From positions 3,534,001 to 3,598,000 of the forward strand of contig NZ_CP100762.1 in assembly GCF_024296665.1 (NCBI RefSeq): a DNA stretch of 64,000 nucleotides, in the 5' to 3' direction. The notes beneath the pieces were generated by a model. It saw only the letters and a program-made list of their open reading frames with translations. It had not been told where the DNA came from and did no database searches. Positions 7,075 to 15,322 of the stretch are shown here, piece by piece. This stretch comes from Salinilacihabitans rarus. GTDB taxonomy: Archaea; Halobacteriota; Halobacteria; Halobacteriales; Natrialbaceae. A program made the position numbers and the translations under genes. Within the stretch, counting starts at the first letter, position 1. Every line of letters begins with the position of its first letter.

Positions 7075-7770
7075 ATGGACGTAGCGGTCGTGACAGTCGG
7101 GGACGAACTGCTCGCCGGGCGGACGACGAACACGAACGCCACGTGGCTCTGCGAGCGACTGGCCGAGCGCGGCGTGGGCGTCGAGCGCGTGACGACGGTG
7201 CCCGACCGGGTCGCCGACATCGCCCGCGTCGTCAACGAGTACCGCGCGGAGTACGACGCGGTGGTCGTCACCGGGGGCGTCGGCCCGACCCACGACGACG
7301 TCACCATGGACGGCGTCGCGGCCGCGCTCGGTCGCTCGCTCGAACGCCACGAGGGGGCTCTGGAGTGGCTCGAAGAGGAAGGCGGCTACGCCCGCGAGGA
7401 CCTGACCGAGGGGACCGCGGACCTCCCGCGGGGCGCGCGGGCGCTGCACAACGAGGTCGGGGTGGCACCGGGCGCCGCCCTCGACGGCGTCTACGTCCTC
7501 CCGGGCGTCCCGACGGAGATGCGGGCGATGTTCGAGTCGATCGCCGACGAGTTCGCGGGGACGCGGACCTACCGCGAGGAGGTCGTCGCCGACGAACCGG
7601 AGAGCGCGCTGCTCGCGCGGATCGCGGAACTGCGCGAGCGCTTCGACGTGCGCGTCGGCAGCTACCCCGGGGAGTTCGTCCGCGTCTCGATCGAGAGCGA
7701 CGACGAGGCGACGACCGAGGCGGCCGCCGCGTGGCTCAGGGAACGGGTCGACGCGCCGGCTCAGCGGTAG
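7075..7770 (+). CDS. CinA-like molybdopterin-binding-domain protein
   Basis: A 231-residue protein with the MoCF-type fold of CinA N-terminal domains: VVTVGDELLAGRTTNTNATWL at the start, the GGVGPTHDDVT motif at about residues 66-76, and PGVPTEMRAMF near residue 143. It lacks the C-terminal nicotinamide-nucleotide amidase domain of bacterial CinA. Archaeal stand-alone homologues are annotated as molybdopterin-binding or competence/damage-inducible proteins, and some have ADP-ribose pyrophosphatase activity. The function here is unproven. Its 3' end overlaps a convergent small gene by 10 bases. Confidence 0.82.
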   Translation: MDVAVVTVGDELLAGRTTNTNATWLCERLAERGVGVERVTTVPDRVADIARVVNEYRAEYDAVVVTGGVGPTHDDVTMDGVAAALGRSLERHEGALEWLEEEGGYAREDLTEGTADLPRGARALHNEVGVAPGAALDGVYVLPGVPTEMRAMFESIADEFAGTRTYREEVVADEPESALLARIAELRERFDVRVGSYPGEFVRVSIESDDEATTEAAAAWLRERVDAPAQR

Positions 7771-7883
7771 AGGTACAGCAGCCAGGCGACGGTGATCAGC
7801 AGGCTCACGATCAGGACCACCCAGCCAGTACCGGTCGGGAGCGCCGGCTCCGACGCGAGCACGACGTACGCGAGTTCGCTCAT
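7761..7883 (-). CDS. Small single-span membrane protein (40 residues)
   Basis: An ATG-started frame of 40 residues containing a short N-terminal segment (MSELAYVVLASEP) and one strongly hydrophobic helix (GWVVLIVSLLITVAWLLYLY), then Arg and stop. It overlaps the end of the convergent CinA-like gene by 10 bases. The composition is that of a real membrane span rather than a GC-frame shadow, which would be rich in Arg, Ala and Pro. No function can be given. It would be missed by annotation with a 50-residue cutoff. Confidence 0.6.
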   Translation of the reverse strand: MSELAYVVLASEPALPTGTGWVVLIVSLLITVAWLLYLYR

Positions 7884-7982
7884 GTTCGAGGCTCCGTACC
7901 CGCCCCTCTTAACGTTTCAGAAGTCGTGGCGAACTCCGGCCGAAGCCACACGGCTTTTGCACCGCCGCCCCAACGGGCGGAC

Positions 7983-9062
7983 ATGGAGTCGATCGGCGTC
8001 GTCGTCAACCCGATCGCCGGGATGGGGGGCCGGGTTGGCCTGAAGGGGACCGACGGGGTGTTCGAGGAGGCGCGCCGCCGCGGGGCCGAACCGCGGGCAC
8101 CCGACCGCGCGCGGGAGGCGCTCGGCGCGTTGCACCGCCGGGCGCCGGAGGTGGCGGTCTACACGGCTGCCGGCGAGATGGGCGCGGCCGCGGCCCGCGA
8201 GGCGGGCTACGAGCCGACGGTCGTCTCCGACCCCGGCGACGCGGCCGTCGGCGAGACGACCGCGGCGGACACGAGGGCGGCCGTCCGCGAGTTCCTCGAC
8301 CGCGGCGTCGACCTCGTGTTGTTCGTCGGCGGCGACGGGACGGCCGTCGACGTCGCCGAGGTCCTCGAGGAGAGCGAGGGCGAGACGCCGATGCTCGGCG
8401 TTCCGGCGGGAGTCAAGATCTACTCGTCGGTCTTCGGGGTCACCCCCGCCGACGCCGGCCGGATCGCCGCCGAGTTCGACCGCGTCGAGTCCCGCGAGGT
8501 CAACGACATCGACGAGGAGGCCTACCGCGAGGGCGAGGTCCGCGCCGAACTGCGGGCCGTCGTCCCCGTCCCGGTCGCGAGCGACGTCCAGTCGGGCAAA
8601 CAGCTGTCCAGCGGCAGCGTCGACACGCTCGCCGAAGGGTTCGCCCGCGACGTCGACCCGGAGACGACGTACGTCTTCGGCCCGGGGAGCACCGTCGGCG
8701 CGATCGAGGCGGAGTTGGGGATCGACCCCTCGCCGCTGGGCGTCGACGTCTGGCGCGACGGCGAGGTGCTCGCCCGCGACGCCTCCGAGGAGGAGATTCT
8801 ATCGGTCGTGAGAGACCCTGCGGTGATCGTCGTCTCGCCCATCGGCGGCCAGGGGTTCGTCTTCGGCCGGGGCAACCACCAGATCTCCCCGGACGTGATC
8901 CGGCGGGCCGCGGACGTCGAGGTCGTCGCCTCGGGGCAGAAACTCGACGGGATCGGCGCGTTGCGCGTCGACACGGACGACGCGGACCTCGACGAGCGAT
9001 TGCGCGGCTGGATGCACGTGCGGACGGGACGGTTCACGACGCGGCTCGTGAAGGTCGTCTGA
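7983..9062 (+). CDS. ATP-NAD kinase-like protein (COG3199 family)
   Basis: A 359-residue protein of the diacylglycerol-kinase/NAD-kinase superfamily. It has the N-terminal VVVNPIAGMGG motif (residues about 6-16), the nucleotide-binding FVGGDGTAVDV motif (about 117-127), a GVPAGVKIYSSVF segment and a C-terminal IVVSPIGGQGFVFGRGNHQISP motif. This set matches the archaeal COG3199 group of predicted inorganic polyphosphate/ATP-NAD kinases. The substrate is not established by sequence. The start at 7983 is the ATG after the only promoter-like run (GCTTTTGC, about 25 bases upstream). Confidence 0.85.
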   Translation: MESIGVVVNPIAGMGGRVGLKGTDGVFEEARRRGAEPRAPDRAREALGALHRRAPEVAVYTAAGEMGAAAAREAGYEPTVVSDPGDAAVGETTAADTRAAVREFLDRGVDLVLFVGGDGTAVDVAEVLEESEGETPMLGVPAGVKIYSSVFGVTPADAGRIAAEFDRVESREVNDIDEEAYREGEVRAELRAVVPVPVASDVQSGKQLSSGSVDTLAEGFARDVDPETTYVFGPGSTVGAIEAELGIDPSPLGVDVWRDGEVLARDASEEEILSVVRDPAVIVVSPIGGQGFVFGRGNHQISPDVIRRAADVEVVASGQKLDGIGALRVDTDDADLDERLRGWMHVRTGRFTTRLVKVV

Positions 9063-9093
9063 TGCGTCTCTAGACATATTACGACGCGCCGCG

Positions 9094-9102
9094 TGTATAA
9101 TG
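9094..9102 (+). promoter_or_regulatory. Probable TATA box of the AbrB/PhoU regulator
   Basis: GTATAATGA lies about 45-53 bases before the ATG at 9147. A GTG in frame at 9093 would begin inside this element, which argues for the downstream ATG as the true start and for a short leader. Confidence 0.5.
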
Positions 9103-9146
9103 AGCATATAGTCAGGATTAAGGTCGAGAGCGACGTACGGCGGTCC

Positions 9147-10178
9147 ATGGAGACGCGGAAAGTGCAGCGACTGGGGCCGTCGACGCTGGCGATGACCCTC
9201 CCCGCGGAGTGGGCGTCGGAACACGGCGTCGAGAAGGGCGACGAGGTTACCCTCCGGATGGGGGGGAAGGGAACGCTGACGGTGATGCCCGAGTCGGCGA
9301 GTTCGGAGGAGACCGAGGCGATCATCCGCGCGGACGACCTCGACGCCGACGCCGTCGAGCGCGCCATCGTCGCCCAGTACGTCCTCGGCCGGCGCGTCAT
9401 CCGCGTCGAGTGCGACGACGGCGCCCTCGACTCGGCGCACATCAACGCCGTCTACCGTGCCGAGACCCAGTTGATGGGTCTGGGCGTCATCGAGGAGACC
9501 CCCGAGAGCATCTCCATTCGCTGTTCGGTCGACCCCGAGGACTTCACGCTCGACAACCTCCTCGAACGGCTGGAGCGGACGGGCCGGACGATGCGCGGCG
9601 AGGCCGTCAAGGCGCTCGCCCACGGCAACCCCGACCTCGCCCAGCGGGCGCTCAACCGCGAGCGTCAGGCGAACAAGATATTCGTCCTCCTGTTGCGGCT
9701 GATCTTCACCGCCTACCAGAACCCCAACCTCGCGCGGGCGGTCGGCCTCGACTCGGGCTTCCCGCTGATCGGCTACCGCTCGATCGCGAAGAACCTCGAA
9801 CTGACGGCCGACAACGCCGAGGACGTCGCGGACATCGTGATGGAGGCCGACGGCCACACCCTCAACGTCGACAGCAGCGTCACCCGCGAGATCCGCGAGT
9901 TCACCGAGCAGGTCGACGAGATCACGTCGCTGGCCGTCGAGTCGGCGGTCGAACGCGACTACGACAAGACGATCGAGGTCCGCAAGCGGTTCCACGAGGT
10001 CTCCGACCGCGAGCGCGAGATCCTCGCCGACCTCCCGGAGATGCAAAACGAGGACCTGCTGCAGGTGCGCGAGGTGCTCGTCAGCCTCCAGCAGACCGCC
10101 CAGTTTGCCATGCGAAACGCCGAGATCGCCGCCAACCTCGCGCTCAACGAGGAGTCCGAGCACACGACGATCAAGTGA
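9147..10178 (+). CDS. Phosphate-type regulator with AbrB and PhoU-like domains
   Basis: A 343-residue protein. Residues about 1-45 form an AbrB/SpoVT swapped-hairpin DNA-binding domain (METRKVQRLGPSTLAMTLPAEW, then a basic-acidic GDEVTLRMG strand). The rest is helical, with two PhoU-like three-helix bundles containing the E/D-rich pattern AEDVADIVMEADGHTL and the final ALNEESEHTTIK tail. Haloarchaeal AbrB-PhoU fusions are thought to regulate phosphate uptake or metabolism. No pst genes are adjacent, so the target is distant or the protein has another role. The long helical part is well conserved with the family, by pattern. Confidence 0.85.
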   Translation: METRKVQRLGPSTLAMTLPAEWASEHGVEKGDEVTLRMGGKGTLTVMPESASSEETEAIIRADDLDADAVERAIVAQYVLGRRVIRVECDDGALDSAHINAVYRAETQLMGLGVIEETPESISIRCSVDPEDFTLDNLLERLERTGRTMRGEAVKALAHGNPDLAQRALNRERQANKIFVLLLRLIFTAYQNPNLARAVGLDSGFPLIGYRSIAKNLELTADNAEDVADIVMEADGHTLNVDSSVTREIREFTEQVDEITSLAVESAVERDYDKTIEVRKRFHEVSDREREILADLPEMQNEDLLQVREVLVSLQQTAQFAMRNAEIAANLALNEESEHTTIK

Positions 10179-10190
10179 TCGCCGCCCCGG

Positions 10191-10640
10191 CTACTCCTCG
10201 CCTTTCTCGACGGTCAGCGGACTGCGACTCGCCAGCCGACAGTCGAACGCCGGGTGTTCGGCGAAGTGGCGGACGATCAGGTGGCGCCGCGACCCGGTGA
10301 TGCCGGTCCGGCAGACTTCCTCCGCGCCGAAGCGGTCGGGGAGGCGGTCGAACAGCCGTCGGGCGGCCGCGAACGACTCGAACACCTTGGCGTTGCCCGC
10401 CGAGTCGGCGCCGCGCCGGGAGACGACGTAGGAGCCGTCCTCGCGGTGGGTGCCGGCGGTGTGCAGGAACTCGCGGCGGTCGGTCAGGGCGGCGTCGATG
10501 GCGTCCTGGAGGGCGACGGCGTCGCCGCGGGACAGTTCGCGTTCGGCGCCGTCGATCGTCAGTCGGATGGTGCCGTCGGGATCGGTCTCGACCGTGGGGC
10601 CGTCGGCCCGGTCGTCACTGCTCGAGAAGAACGCGATCAG
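10191..10640 (-). CDS. Conserved haloarchaeal protein of unknown function, apparent CTG start
   Basis: This frame codes for about 149 residues with clear protein character: an N-terminal strand pair (GTIRLTIDG, ERELSRGDA), a central RREF...SYVVSRRGADSAGNAKVFESFAAARRLFDRLPDRF block, and a C-terminal GITGSRRHLIVRHFAEHPAFDC motif. It resembles a family that I recall as DUF7528. No ATG, GTG or TTG occurs in frame before the GTG at 10385, which lies inside the conserved block. The CTG complementary to 10638-10640 overlaps the stop of the upstream gene as CTGA, mirroring the ATGA/GTGA overlaps used elsewhere, and is taken as the start. Alternatively there is a frameshift and translation starts at the ATG at 10662. 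Confidence 0.68.
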   Translation of the reverse strand: MIAFFSSSDDRADGPTVETDPDGTIRLTIDGAERELSRGDAVALQDAIDAALTDRREFLHTAGTHREDGSYVVSRRGADSAGNAKVFESFAAARRLFDRLPDRFGAEEVCRTGITGSRRHLIVRHFAEHPAFDCRLASRSPLTVEKGEE

Positions 10641-11653
10641 GAGACGGTTCGCTCCGTTGCATGGACGGTCGTACGGAGTCGGGGGTCAAAAGTGCTGTCG
10701 TTCCCGACCCCCTCGCCGAAGACGTCCGTCTCGACGGTCCCCTCCTGTGCGAGCGCGTCCAGCGGCACGGTGATCGTCACTCCGCCGAGTGGAACCCGGG
10801 CCTCGAAACTGACCCGGAGCGTCGAGACCTCGTCGTTCTCGACGTGGGTGACCCACCACTCGTCGAGGCGCTCGTTCTCGATCCGGGTCGTCGCCTCGAC
10901 GGTCGTGACCTCGCCGGCACGGAGCCGGTACTCGTCGCCGGTCGTCCCCTCGCCGACGACGACGCCGTTCAGGTCCGCCTCGTACCCCAGTTCCGTCACC
11001 GGCACGTCGAACGGCTGCGGGTTGTAGACGTCGGCCCGCAGTTCGAGTTCCGTCCCCTCGGCGTCGACGTCGCCCCACTCGGCCTCCGTGCGGTTCACGT
11101 AGAGGACGGGGTCGTCGATGCCGGGCTGGTCCGCGTTCACCGGCCGCGTCTCCGTCGATTCGAGCGTCGCGAGGACGTCCGTCTCGACGGTTCGCGCCTC
11201 GGTGTGACTCGTCGACAGGCCGAGCGCGTCGCTCTCGATCGTCGCGTCGATCGTCACCTCGGTCTCCTCGCCGTTCTCGACGTGGGTCGCCCACCACTCC
11301 GGAATGCGGTCGTTGCGCAGCGGAACCGTGACGTGCTCGGTCGACCGGCCGGCCGGGAGGGCGACGTCGTCCTCGCCGGCTGCCACCTCGACGTCGTTCA
11401 TCGCGACGGCGTAGCGCACGGAGACGTCCGCGCCGACCGGATTCGGGTTCTCCACCGCGACGGCGGTGTGGACCTCGGTGTGGGTCTCGTTTACGTCGCC
11501 GAACTCGGCGTCGACGGCCTCGATCGACGGGACGCCGACGACCCCGGCGGCGTACGCGACCGCGAGGGCGACGAGCGTCACGACGAGCGTCGCGAGCAGG
11601 AGGACGCCGGCGATCCGGAGCGCGCCGGACGACCCCCGTCTGTCGTCGGTCAT
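10637..11653 (-). CDS. LEA14-like (WHy-domain) membrane-anchored protein
   Basis: A 338-residue protein with one N-terminal membrane anchor (about residues 14-38) and then two LEA type-2/water-stress domains. Both repeats show the same pattern: an ENPNPVGADV / YNPQPFDVPV strand, a later R-E-W-W-x-T-H-V-E-N motif (IPEWWATHVENG and LDEWWVTHVEND) and an acidic strand tail. Family members are extracellular or periplasm-facing beta-sandwiches linked to desiccation or solute stress, although their molecular role is unclear. Its stop codon overlaps the apparent CTG start of the next gene, so the two are probably translated together. Confidence 0.82.
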   Translation of the reverse strand: MTDDRRGSSGALRIAGVLLLATLVVTLVALAVAYAAGVVGVPSIEAVDAEFGDVNETHTEVHTAVAVENPNPVGADVSVRYAVAMNDVEVAAGEDDVALPAGRSTEHVTVPLRNDRIPEWWATHVENGEETEVTIDATIESDALGLSTSHTEARTVETDVLATLESTETRPVNADQPGIDDPVLYVNRTEAEWGDVDAEGTELELRADVYNPQPFDVPVTELGYEADLNGVVVGEGTTGDEYRLRAGEVTTVEATTRIENERLDEWWVTHVENDEVSTLRVSFEARVPLGGVTITVPLDALAQEGTVETDVFGEGVGNDSTFDPRLRTTVHATERTVS

Positions 11654-11748
11654 CGTCGTCCGGTGACGGTCGCGAGGGGCCGCCTTGAGCCTCCCGACCG
11701 TTCCCCGGAATGGGTGCAGTTAAGGGACCGGCCTCCCAACGCCGCGAC

Positions 11749-11937
11749 ATGGCAGGAATCACGGAGACGACGACGGACAAGGGACCGGGGCTGACGCTCG
11801 CGTTCGCCGTGCTGGCCGCCCTCGGCGCGCTCGCGATGTTCGCCGGCGCCCCGACGGTGCTCGCGGCCTGGGGGTTCGCGGCCGCGGTCGTGTTCGGTTC
11901 GCTCGCGGTCGTCGCCGCCCACGCCTACTGGGACTGA
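11749..11937 (+). CDS. Small two-helix membrane protein (DUF7525-like)
   Basis: A 62-residue protein with a short polar N-terminus (MAGITETTTDKGPG) and two hydrophobic helices, LTLAFAVLAALGALAMF and AAWGFAAAVVFGSLAVVAAHAY. It resembles a conserved haloarchaeal family that I recall as DUF7525. The ATG at 11749 is chosen because it begins right after a TTAAGG promoter-like run about 30 bases upstream. No function is known. It is divergent from the LEA14-like gene and stands alone on its strand before the winged-helix gene at 12001. Confidence 0.75.
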   Translation: MAGITETTTDKGPGLTLAFAVLAALGALAMFAGAPTVLAAWGFAAAVVFGSLAVVAAHAYWD

Positions 11938-11960
11938 TTTCGCGGCCCAACCGGCCGTTA

Positions 11961-11972
11961 ACAGTTAAGGCG
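11961..11972 (+). promoter_or_regulatory. Probable TATA box of the winged-helix gene
   Basis: ACAGTTAAGGCG lies 29-40 bases before the ATG at 12001. It is followed directly by an inverted repeat over the presumed transcription start. Confidence 0.45.
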
Positions 11973-11979
11973 ACGGCGA

Positions 11980-11996
11980 CCGTACGTTCTGTACGG
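11980..11996. promoter_or_regulatory. Inverted repeat (candidate operator) before the winged-helix gene
   Basis: CCGTAC (11980-11985), spacer GTTCT, then GTACGG (11991-11996) make a perfect 6-bp inverted repeat. It ends 4 bases before the ATG at 12001 and lies downstream of the TATA-like element, where a bound repressor would block transcription start. Autoregulation by the encoded winged-helix protein is an inference. Confidence 0.5.
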
Positions 11997-12000
11997 AACG

Positions 12001-12225
12001 ATGACCGACTACTCCGACGAAGAGCAGCGGATTCTCTCGTACCTCCGCGAGAGCGCAGCCCGGGGTGAGCAGTACTTCCGGGCGAAGAACATCGCCGAGG
12101 CGATCGGTCTCTCTTCGAAGCAGGTCGGCGCGCGCCTCCCACACCTCGCGGAGAAATCGGACGACGTGGACATCGAGAAGTGGGGCCGGGCGCGCTCGAC
12201 GACGTGGAGAGTCACGATCAGTTGA
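12001..12225 (+). CDS. Small winged-helix protein (DUF7123-like)
   Basis: A 74-residue protein matching a conserved haloarchaeal family that I recall as DUF7123. It has helix 1 (EEQRILSYLRESAARG), helix 2 (AKNIAEAIG), a recognition helix (SSKQVGARLPHLAEK) and a beta wing (VDIEKWGRARSTTWRVTIS). The whole protein is one winged-helix DNA-binding domain without an effector domain, so it probably acts as a dimeric regulator. The ATG follows a TATA-like element and an inverted repeat that may be its own operator. Confidence 0.82.
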   Translation: MTDYSDEEQRILSYLRESAARGEQYFRAKNIAEAIGLSSKQVGARLPHLAEKSDDVDIEKWGRARSTTWRVTIS

Positions 12226-12275
12226 GCGGCGGGCCTTTCACCGTCTTTTTACGCGAGAGCCACCGAGGTAGGGGC

Positions 12276-12701
12276 ATGACCGTGCGGGTCGAGCGTTCGT
12301 TCGAACTGGCGGCCCCGCCGGATCGGGTCTGGGCGTTCATCTCCGATCCCGAGAAGCGCGCACGATCGATCAGCGTCGTCGCCGACTACACCGCCGACGA
12401 TCCGGACGGCCGGGCGGCGACGTGGCACGTCGAGTTGCCGATCCCGTTCGTCAGGCGGACGGTCACCGTCGAGACCGAGGACGTCGAGCGGCGCCCGCCG
12501 GAGTACGTCGAGTTCGTCGGCCGCTCGCGGGTGATGACCGTACGGGGCGAACACGAGATCGTCGAGACCGCGGACGGCTGTCGCCTGAAGAACCGGTTCG
12601 TCGTCGACGGGAAGGTCCCGGGCGTCGAGACGTTCTTCCGGCACAACCTCGACGAGGAACTGGAGAACCTGCGCCGGGCGCTCGTGAGGGATCTGTCGTG
12701 A
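12276..12701 (+). CDS. SRPBCC/CoxG-like protein
   Basis: A 141-residue soluble protein with the START-like signature: a first strand and helix (VRVERSFELAAPPDRVWAFISDPEKRARS), central strands (ATWHVELPIPFVRRTVTVETEDVE) and a long C-terminal helix (EELENLRRALVRDLS). CoxG-like proteins bind lipids or other hydrophobic ligands. Its stop overlaps the GTG start of the nitrilase gene by four bases (GTGA), so the two are coupled. A joint pathway is plausible but not identified. Confidence 0.8.
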   Translation: MTVRVERSFELAAPPDRVWAFISDPEKRARSISVVADYTADDPDGRAATWHVELPIPFVRRTVTVETEDVERRPPEYVEFVGRSRVMTVRGEHEIVETADGCRLKNRFVVDGKVPGVETFFRHNLDEELENLRRALVRDLS

Positions 12702-13507
12702 CCGCGACCGTCGCGCTCGCGCAGATCCACGTCGAGGCCGGCGACGTCGACGACAACGTCGACCGCGCCGTCGACGCCGTCGCGGCCGCCGCCGACCGCG
12801 GGGCCGACCTCGTCGCGTTGCCCGAACTGTTCAACGTCGGCTACTTCGCGTTCGACCTGTACGAGCGGCTCGCGGAACCGCTCGAAGGGAAGTCGACCAC
12901 GCGCCTGCGCGAGGCCGCCGCCGAACACGGGGTCGCCGTCCTCGCGGGCAGCGTCGTCGAGGACCTCGCGGCCACCGAGTCCGTCGAGACGCCGGCCGAG
13001 GAGGGGTACGCCAACGCGGCGACGCTGTTCGACGCGAACGGCGACCTGCGGCTGGTCTACCGCAAACACCACCTCTTCGGCTACGACTCCGCCGAGAACG
13101 ACCTGCTCGTCCCGGGCGAGCGCGTCGAGACCGCCGACGTCTGCGGGCTCACCGTCGGCGTGACGACCTGTTACGACCTCCGATTCCCCGCGCTCTACCG
13201 GCGACTGATCGACGCCGGCGCCGAGTTGATCCTCGTGCCGAGTGCGTGGCCCTACCCCCGCCTCGAACACTGGGAGACGCTCTCGCGGGCGCGGGCCATC
13301 GAGAACCAGTGTTACGTCGCGACGGTAAACGGCTCCGGCGAGTTCGAGGACGCGACGCTGCTGGGGCGCTCGACCGTCCACGACCCGTGGGGCGTGACGC
13401 TGGCCGCGAGCGGCGACGACCCGGCGCTCGTCACGGCCGAGGTCGATCCCGGGACCGTCGCCGACGTCCGCGAGGAGTTTCCCGCGTTGCGCGACCGTCG
13501 GCTGTAA
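12698..13507 (+). CDS. Carbon-nitrogen hydrolase (nitrilase superfamily)
   Basis: A 269-residue enzyme with the full nitrilase triad: Glu43 in LPELF, Lys123 in YRKHHLF and Cys158 in TTCYDLRF. The tail PALRDRRL is also typical. The superfamily hydrolyses C-N bonds of amides or nitriles. The DLRFPALYR segment resembles omega-amidase or N-carbamoyl-type members, but I cannot settle the substrate. The GTG start at 12698 is supported by the 4-base GTGA overlap with the upstream SRPBCC gene. Confidence 0.88.
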   Translation: MTATVALAQIHVEAGDVDDNVDRAVDAVAAAADRGADLVALPELFNVGYFAFDLYERLAEPLEGKSTTRLREAAAEHGVAVLAGSVVEDLAATESVETPAEEGYANAATLFDANGDLRLVYRKHHLFGYDSAENDLLVPGERVETADVCGLTVGVTTCYDLRFPALYRRLIDAGAELILVPSAWPYPRLEHWETLSRARAIENQCYVATVNGSGEFEDATLLGRSTVHDPWGVTLAASGDDPALVTAEVDPGTVADVREEFPALRDRRL

Positions 13508-13761
13508 CGCTGGACCGGACATCCGTCGGACGGCCGTCGGACGCCGACCGGGGCCTTTTTACCCGAGCCGACTAATGGTCCGTTGCCGGTCGATGGCGCT
13601 TTTCACGTCGAGACCGGCACTGCGCGTCGCTCCGGCCCGTCGCCGCTCGTTCCCGGGGACGAGCACCCGCCGCACGCCTCGTCTCGCCTTTCGTCACTTC
13701 CGGCTCCGCTTTCGTCCTCGAACGGCGAGCGACGAGTCGAGAAGGAAAGTCCGGCCGGGGA

Positions 13762-15297
13762 TCAGTCGTCCTGAGTCTTGATGTCCGCGGACAGCCCCTG
13801 GGCCATCTCGATCTCCTTCGAGTTGTTCATCGTCCACGCGGTGCGCTCGGTGACGGCCTCGATGGCCTCGCGGGCCGAGGGGTAGCCGTTGCCGGACTTC
13901 TTGACGCCGCCGAAGGGCAACTGGACCTCCGCGCCGATACACGGCAGGTTCGCGTACGCGAGGCCGACGTCGGCGCGGTCGCGGTAGTAGTTGATCTGGC
14001 GGTAGTCCTCGGAGATGACCGCGCCAGCGAGCCCGTAAGGCGTGTCGTTGTGGATCTCGACGGCCTCCTCGACGTCACCGGAGTACTTCACCAGCGCGAC
14101 GTGGGGGCCGAAACACTCCTCTTTCAGGCAGCGCAGTTCGGGGTCGTAGTCGATCTCGTAGACGAACGGGCCGACCCAGTGGCCGTCCTCGTGGCCCTCG
14201 GGGACCTCGTCGTCGTCGAGTTCGAAGCGGTCGACCAGCACCTCGGCGCCTTCCTTCTCGGCGAGTTCGTTGTGCCGGCGGATCTTCTCGACGTGGTCGG
14301 CCTCGATGGCCGGCCCCATGAACGTGTCCTCGTCGAGCGGGTCGCCGACGGCGACGCTTTCGGCGACCTCGACGAACCGTTCCTTGAACTCGTCGTAGAC
14401 GTCCTCGTGGACGATCAGCCGCTCGCTGGAGACACAGCGCTGGCCGGTCGTCTTGAACGAGGACATGACCGCCGAGTGGACGGCGATGTCGAGGTCCGCC
14501 TCCTCGGTGACGACGATGCCGTTCTTGCCGCCCATCTCGCAGGCGGCGAGTTTGCCGGGTTCGCCGCCGACCTTGCCCGAAATCTCGTGGCCGACCTCGG
14601 CGGAGCCGGTGAACAACACGGTGTCGACGCGGGAGTCGTCGACGATGGCGGCGCCGGCGTCGCCAAAGCCCTGAACCATGTTGAACACGCCCTCGGGGAC
14701 GCCGGCGTCGTCCATCATCTCGGCGATGATCTGGCCGCACCACGGCGTCTGCTCGGCCGGCTTCCAGACGACGACGTTGCCCTCGACGAGGGCGATGGCC
14801 ATGTGCCAGAACGGGATGGCGACCGGGAAGTTCCACGGCGTGATACAGCCGACGACGCCCCGCGGTTTGCGCCGCATGTAGGCGTCCTTGTTCGGGATCT
14901 CGGAGGGGACCACGTCGCCGTGGGGGTGGCGGGCGTTGCCCGCGGCCCACTCGACCATGTGCCAGGCCTCGGTGACGTCGGCTTTCCCCTCGCTGATCTC
15001 CTTGCCACACTCCTTGGTGACGATCTCGCCCAGTTCCTCGTGTCGCTCGCGCAGTTCGTGGTAGATGTCCCAGAGGTACTCCGCCCGATCGATGTACGAG
15101 AGCGAGCGCCACTCGTCGAACGCCTCCGCGGCCGCTTCGAGAGCGGCGTCGACGTCGGCCTCGGTGGCACGTCGGAAGCGTGCGAGTTCCTCGCCGGTCG
15201 CGGGGTTTACGCTTTCGAACGTGTCGCTGCCGTCACCGTCGATCCACTCCCCGCCGACGTAGTGGCCGTACACCTGTTCCGTGGCTTGGTGGCTCAT
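13762..15297 (-). CDS. Aldehyde dehydrogenase (NAD(P)-dependent)
   Basis: A 511-residue ALDH. Visible signatures are the NAD-binding PWNFPVAIPFWH segment, the FTGSAEVG motif, the general base Glu in CEMGGKNG (about residue 268) and the catalytic Cys in TTGQRC (about residue 302), with the EECFGPHVAL motif near the C-terminus. The MGGKNG and GQRCVSS patterns place it near the ALDH7/pyrroline-carboxylate-like groups rather than the betaine group, but the aldehyde substrate remains open. The ATG at 15297 sits 26-35 bases after a TATA-like run, whereas the in-frame ATG at 15315 would leave almost no room for a promoter. Confidence 0.9.
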   Translation of the reverse strand: MSHQATEQVYGHYVGGEWIDGDGSDTFESVNPATGEELARFRRATEADVDAALEAAAEAFDEWRSLSYIDRAEYLWDIYHELRERHEELGEIVTKECGKEISEGKADVTEAWHMVEWAAGNARHPHGDVVPSEIPNKDAYMRRKPRGVVGCITPWNFPVAIPFWHMAIALVEGNVVVWKPAEQTPWCGQIIAEMMDDAGVPEGVFNMVQGFGDAGAAIVDDSRVDTVLFTGSAEVGHEISGKVGGEPGKLAACEMGGKNGIVVTEEADLDIAVHSAVMSSFKTTGQRCVSSERLIVHEDVYDEFKERFVEVAESVAVGDPLDEDTFMGPAIEADHVEKIRRHNELAEKEGAEVLVDRFELDDDEVPEGHEDGHWVGPFVYEIDYDPELRCLKEECFGPHVALVKYSGDVEEAVEIHNDTPYGLAGAVISEDYRQINYYRDRADVGLAYANLPCIGAEVQLPFGGVKKSGNGYPSAREAIEAVTERTAWTMNNSKEIEMAQGLSADIKTQDD

Positions 15298-15322
15298 AGT
15301 CGGCAATACTTTCACCGACCGG

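Noticed and set aside
13508-13761. Possible short gene in the gap after the nitrilase (frame 13575-13781, plus strand)
   Set aside because: The translation is dominated by Arg, Ser and Pro, typical of an off-frame reading in GC-rich DNA, and it overlaps the end of the convergent ALDH gene. No conserved pattern or promoter supports it.
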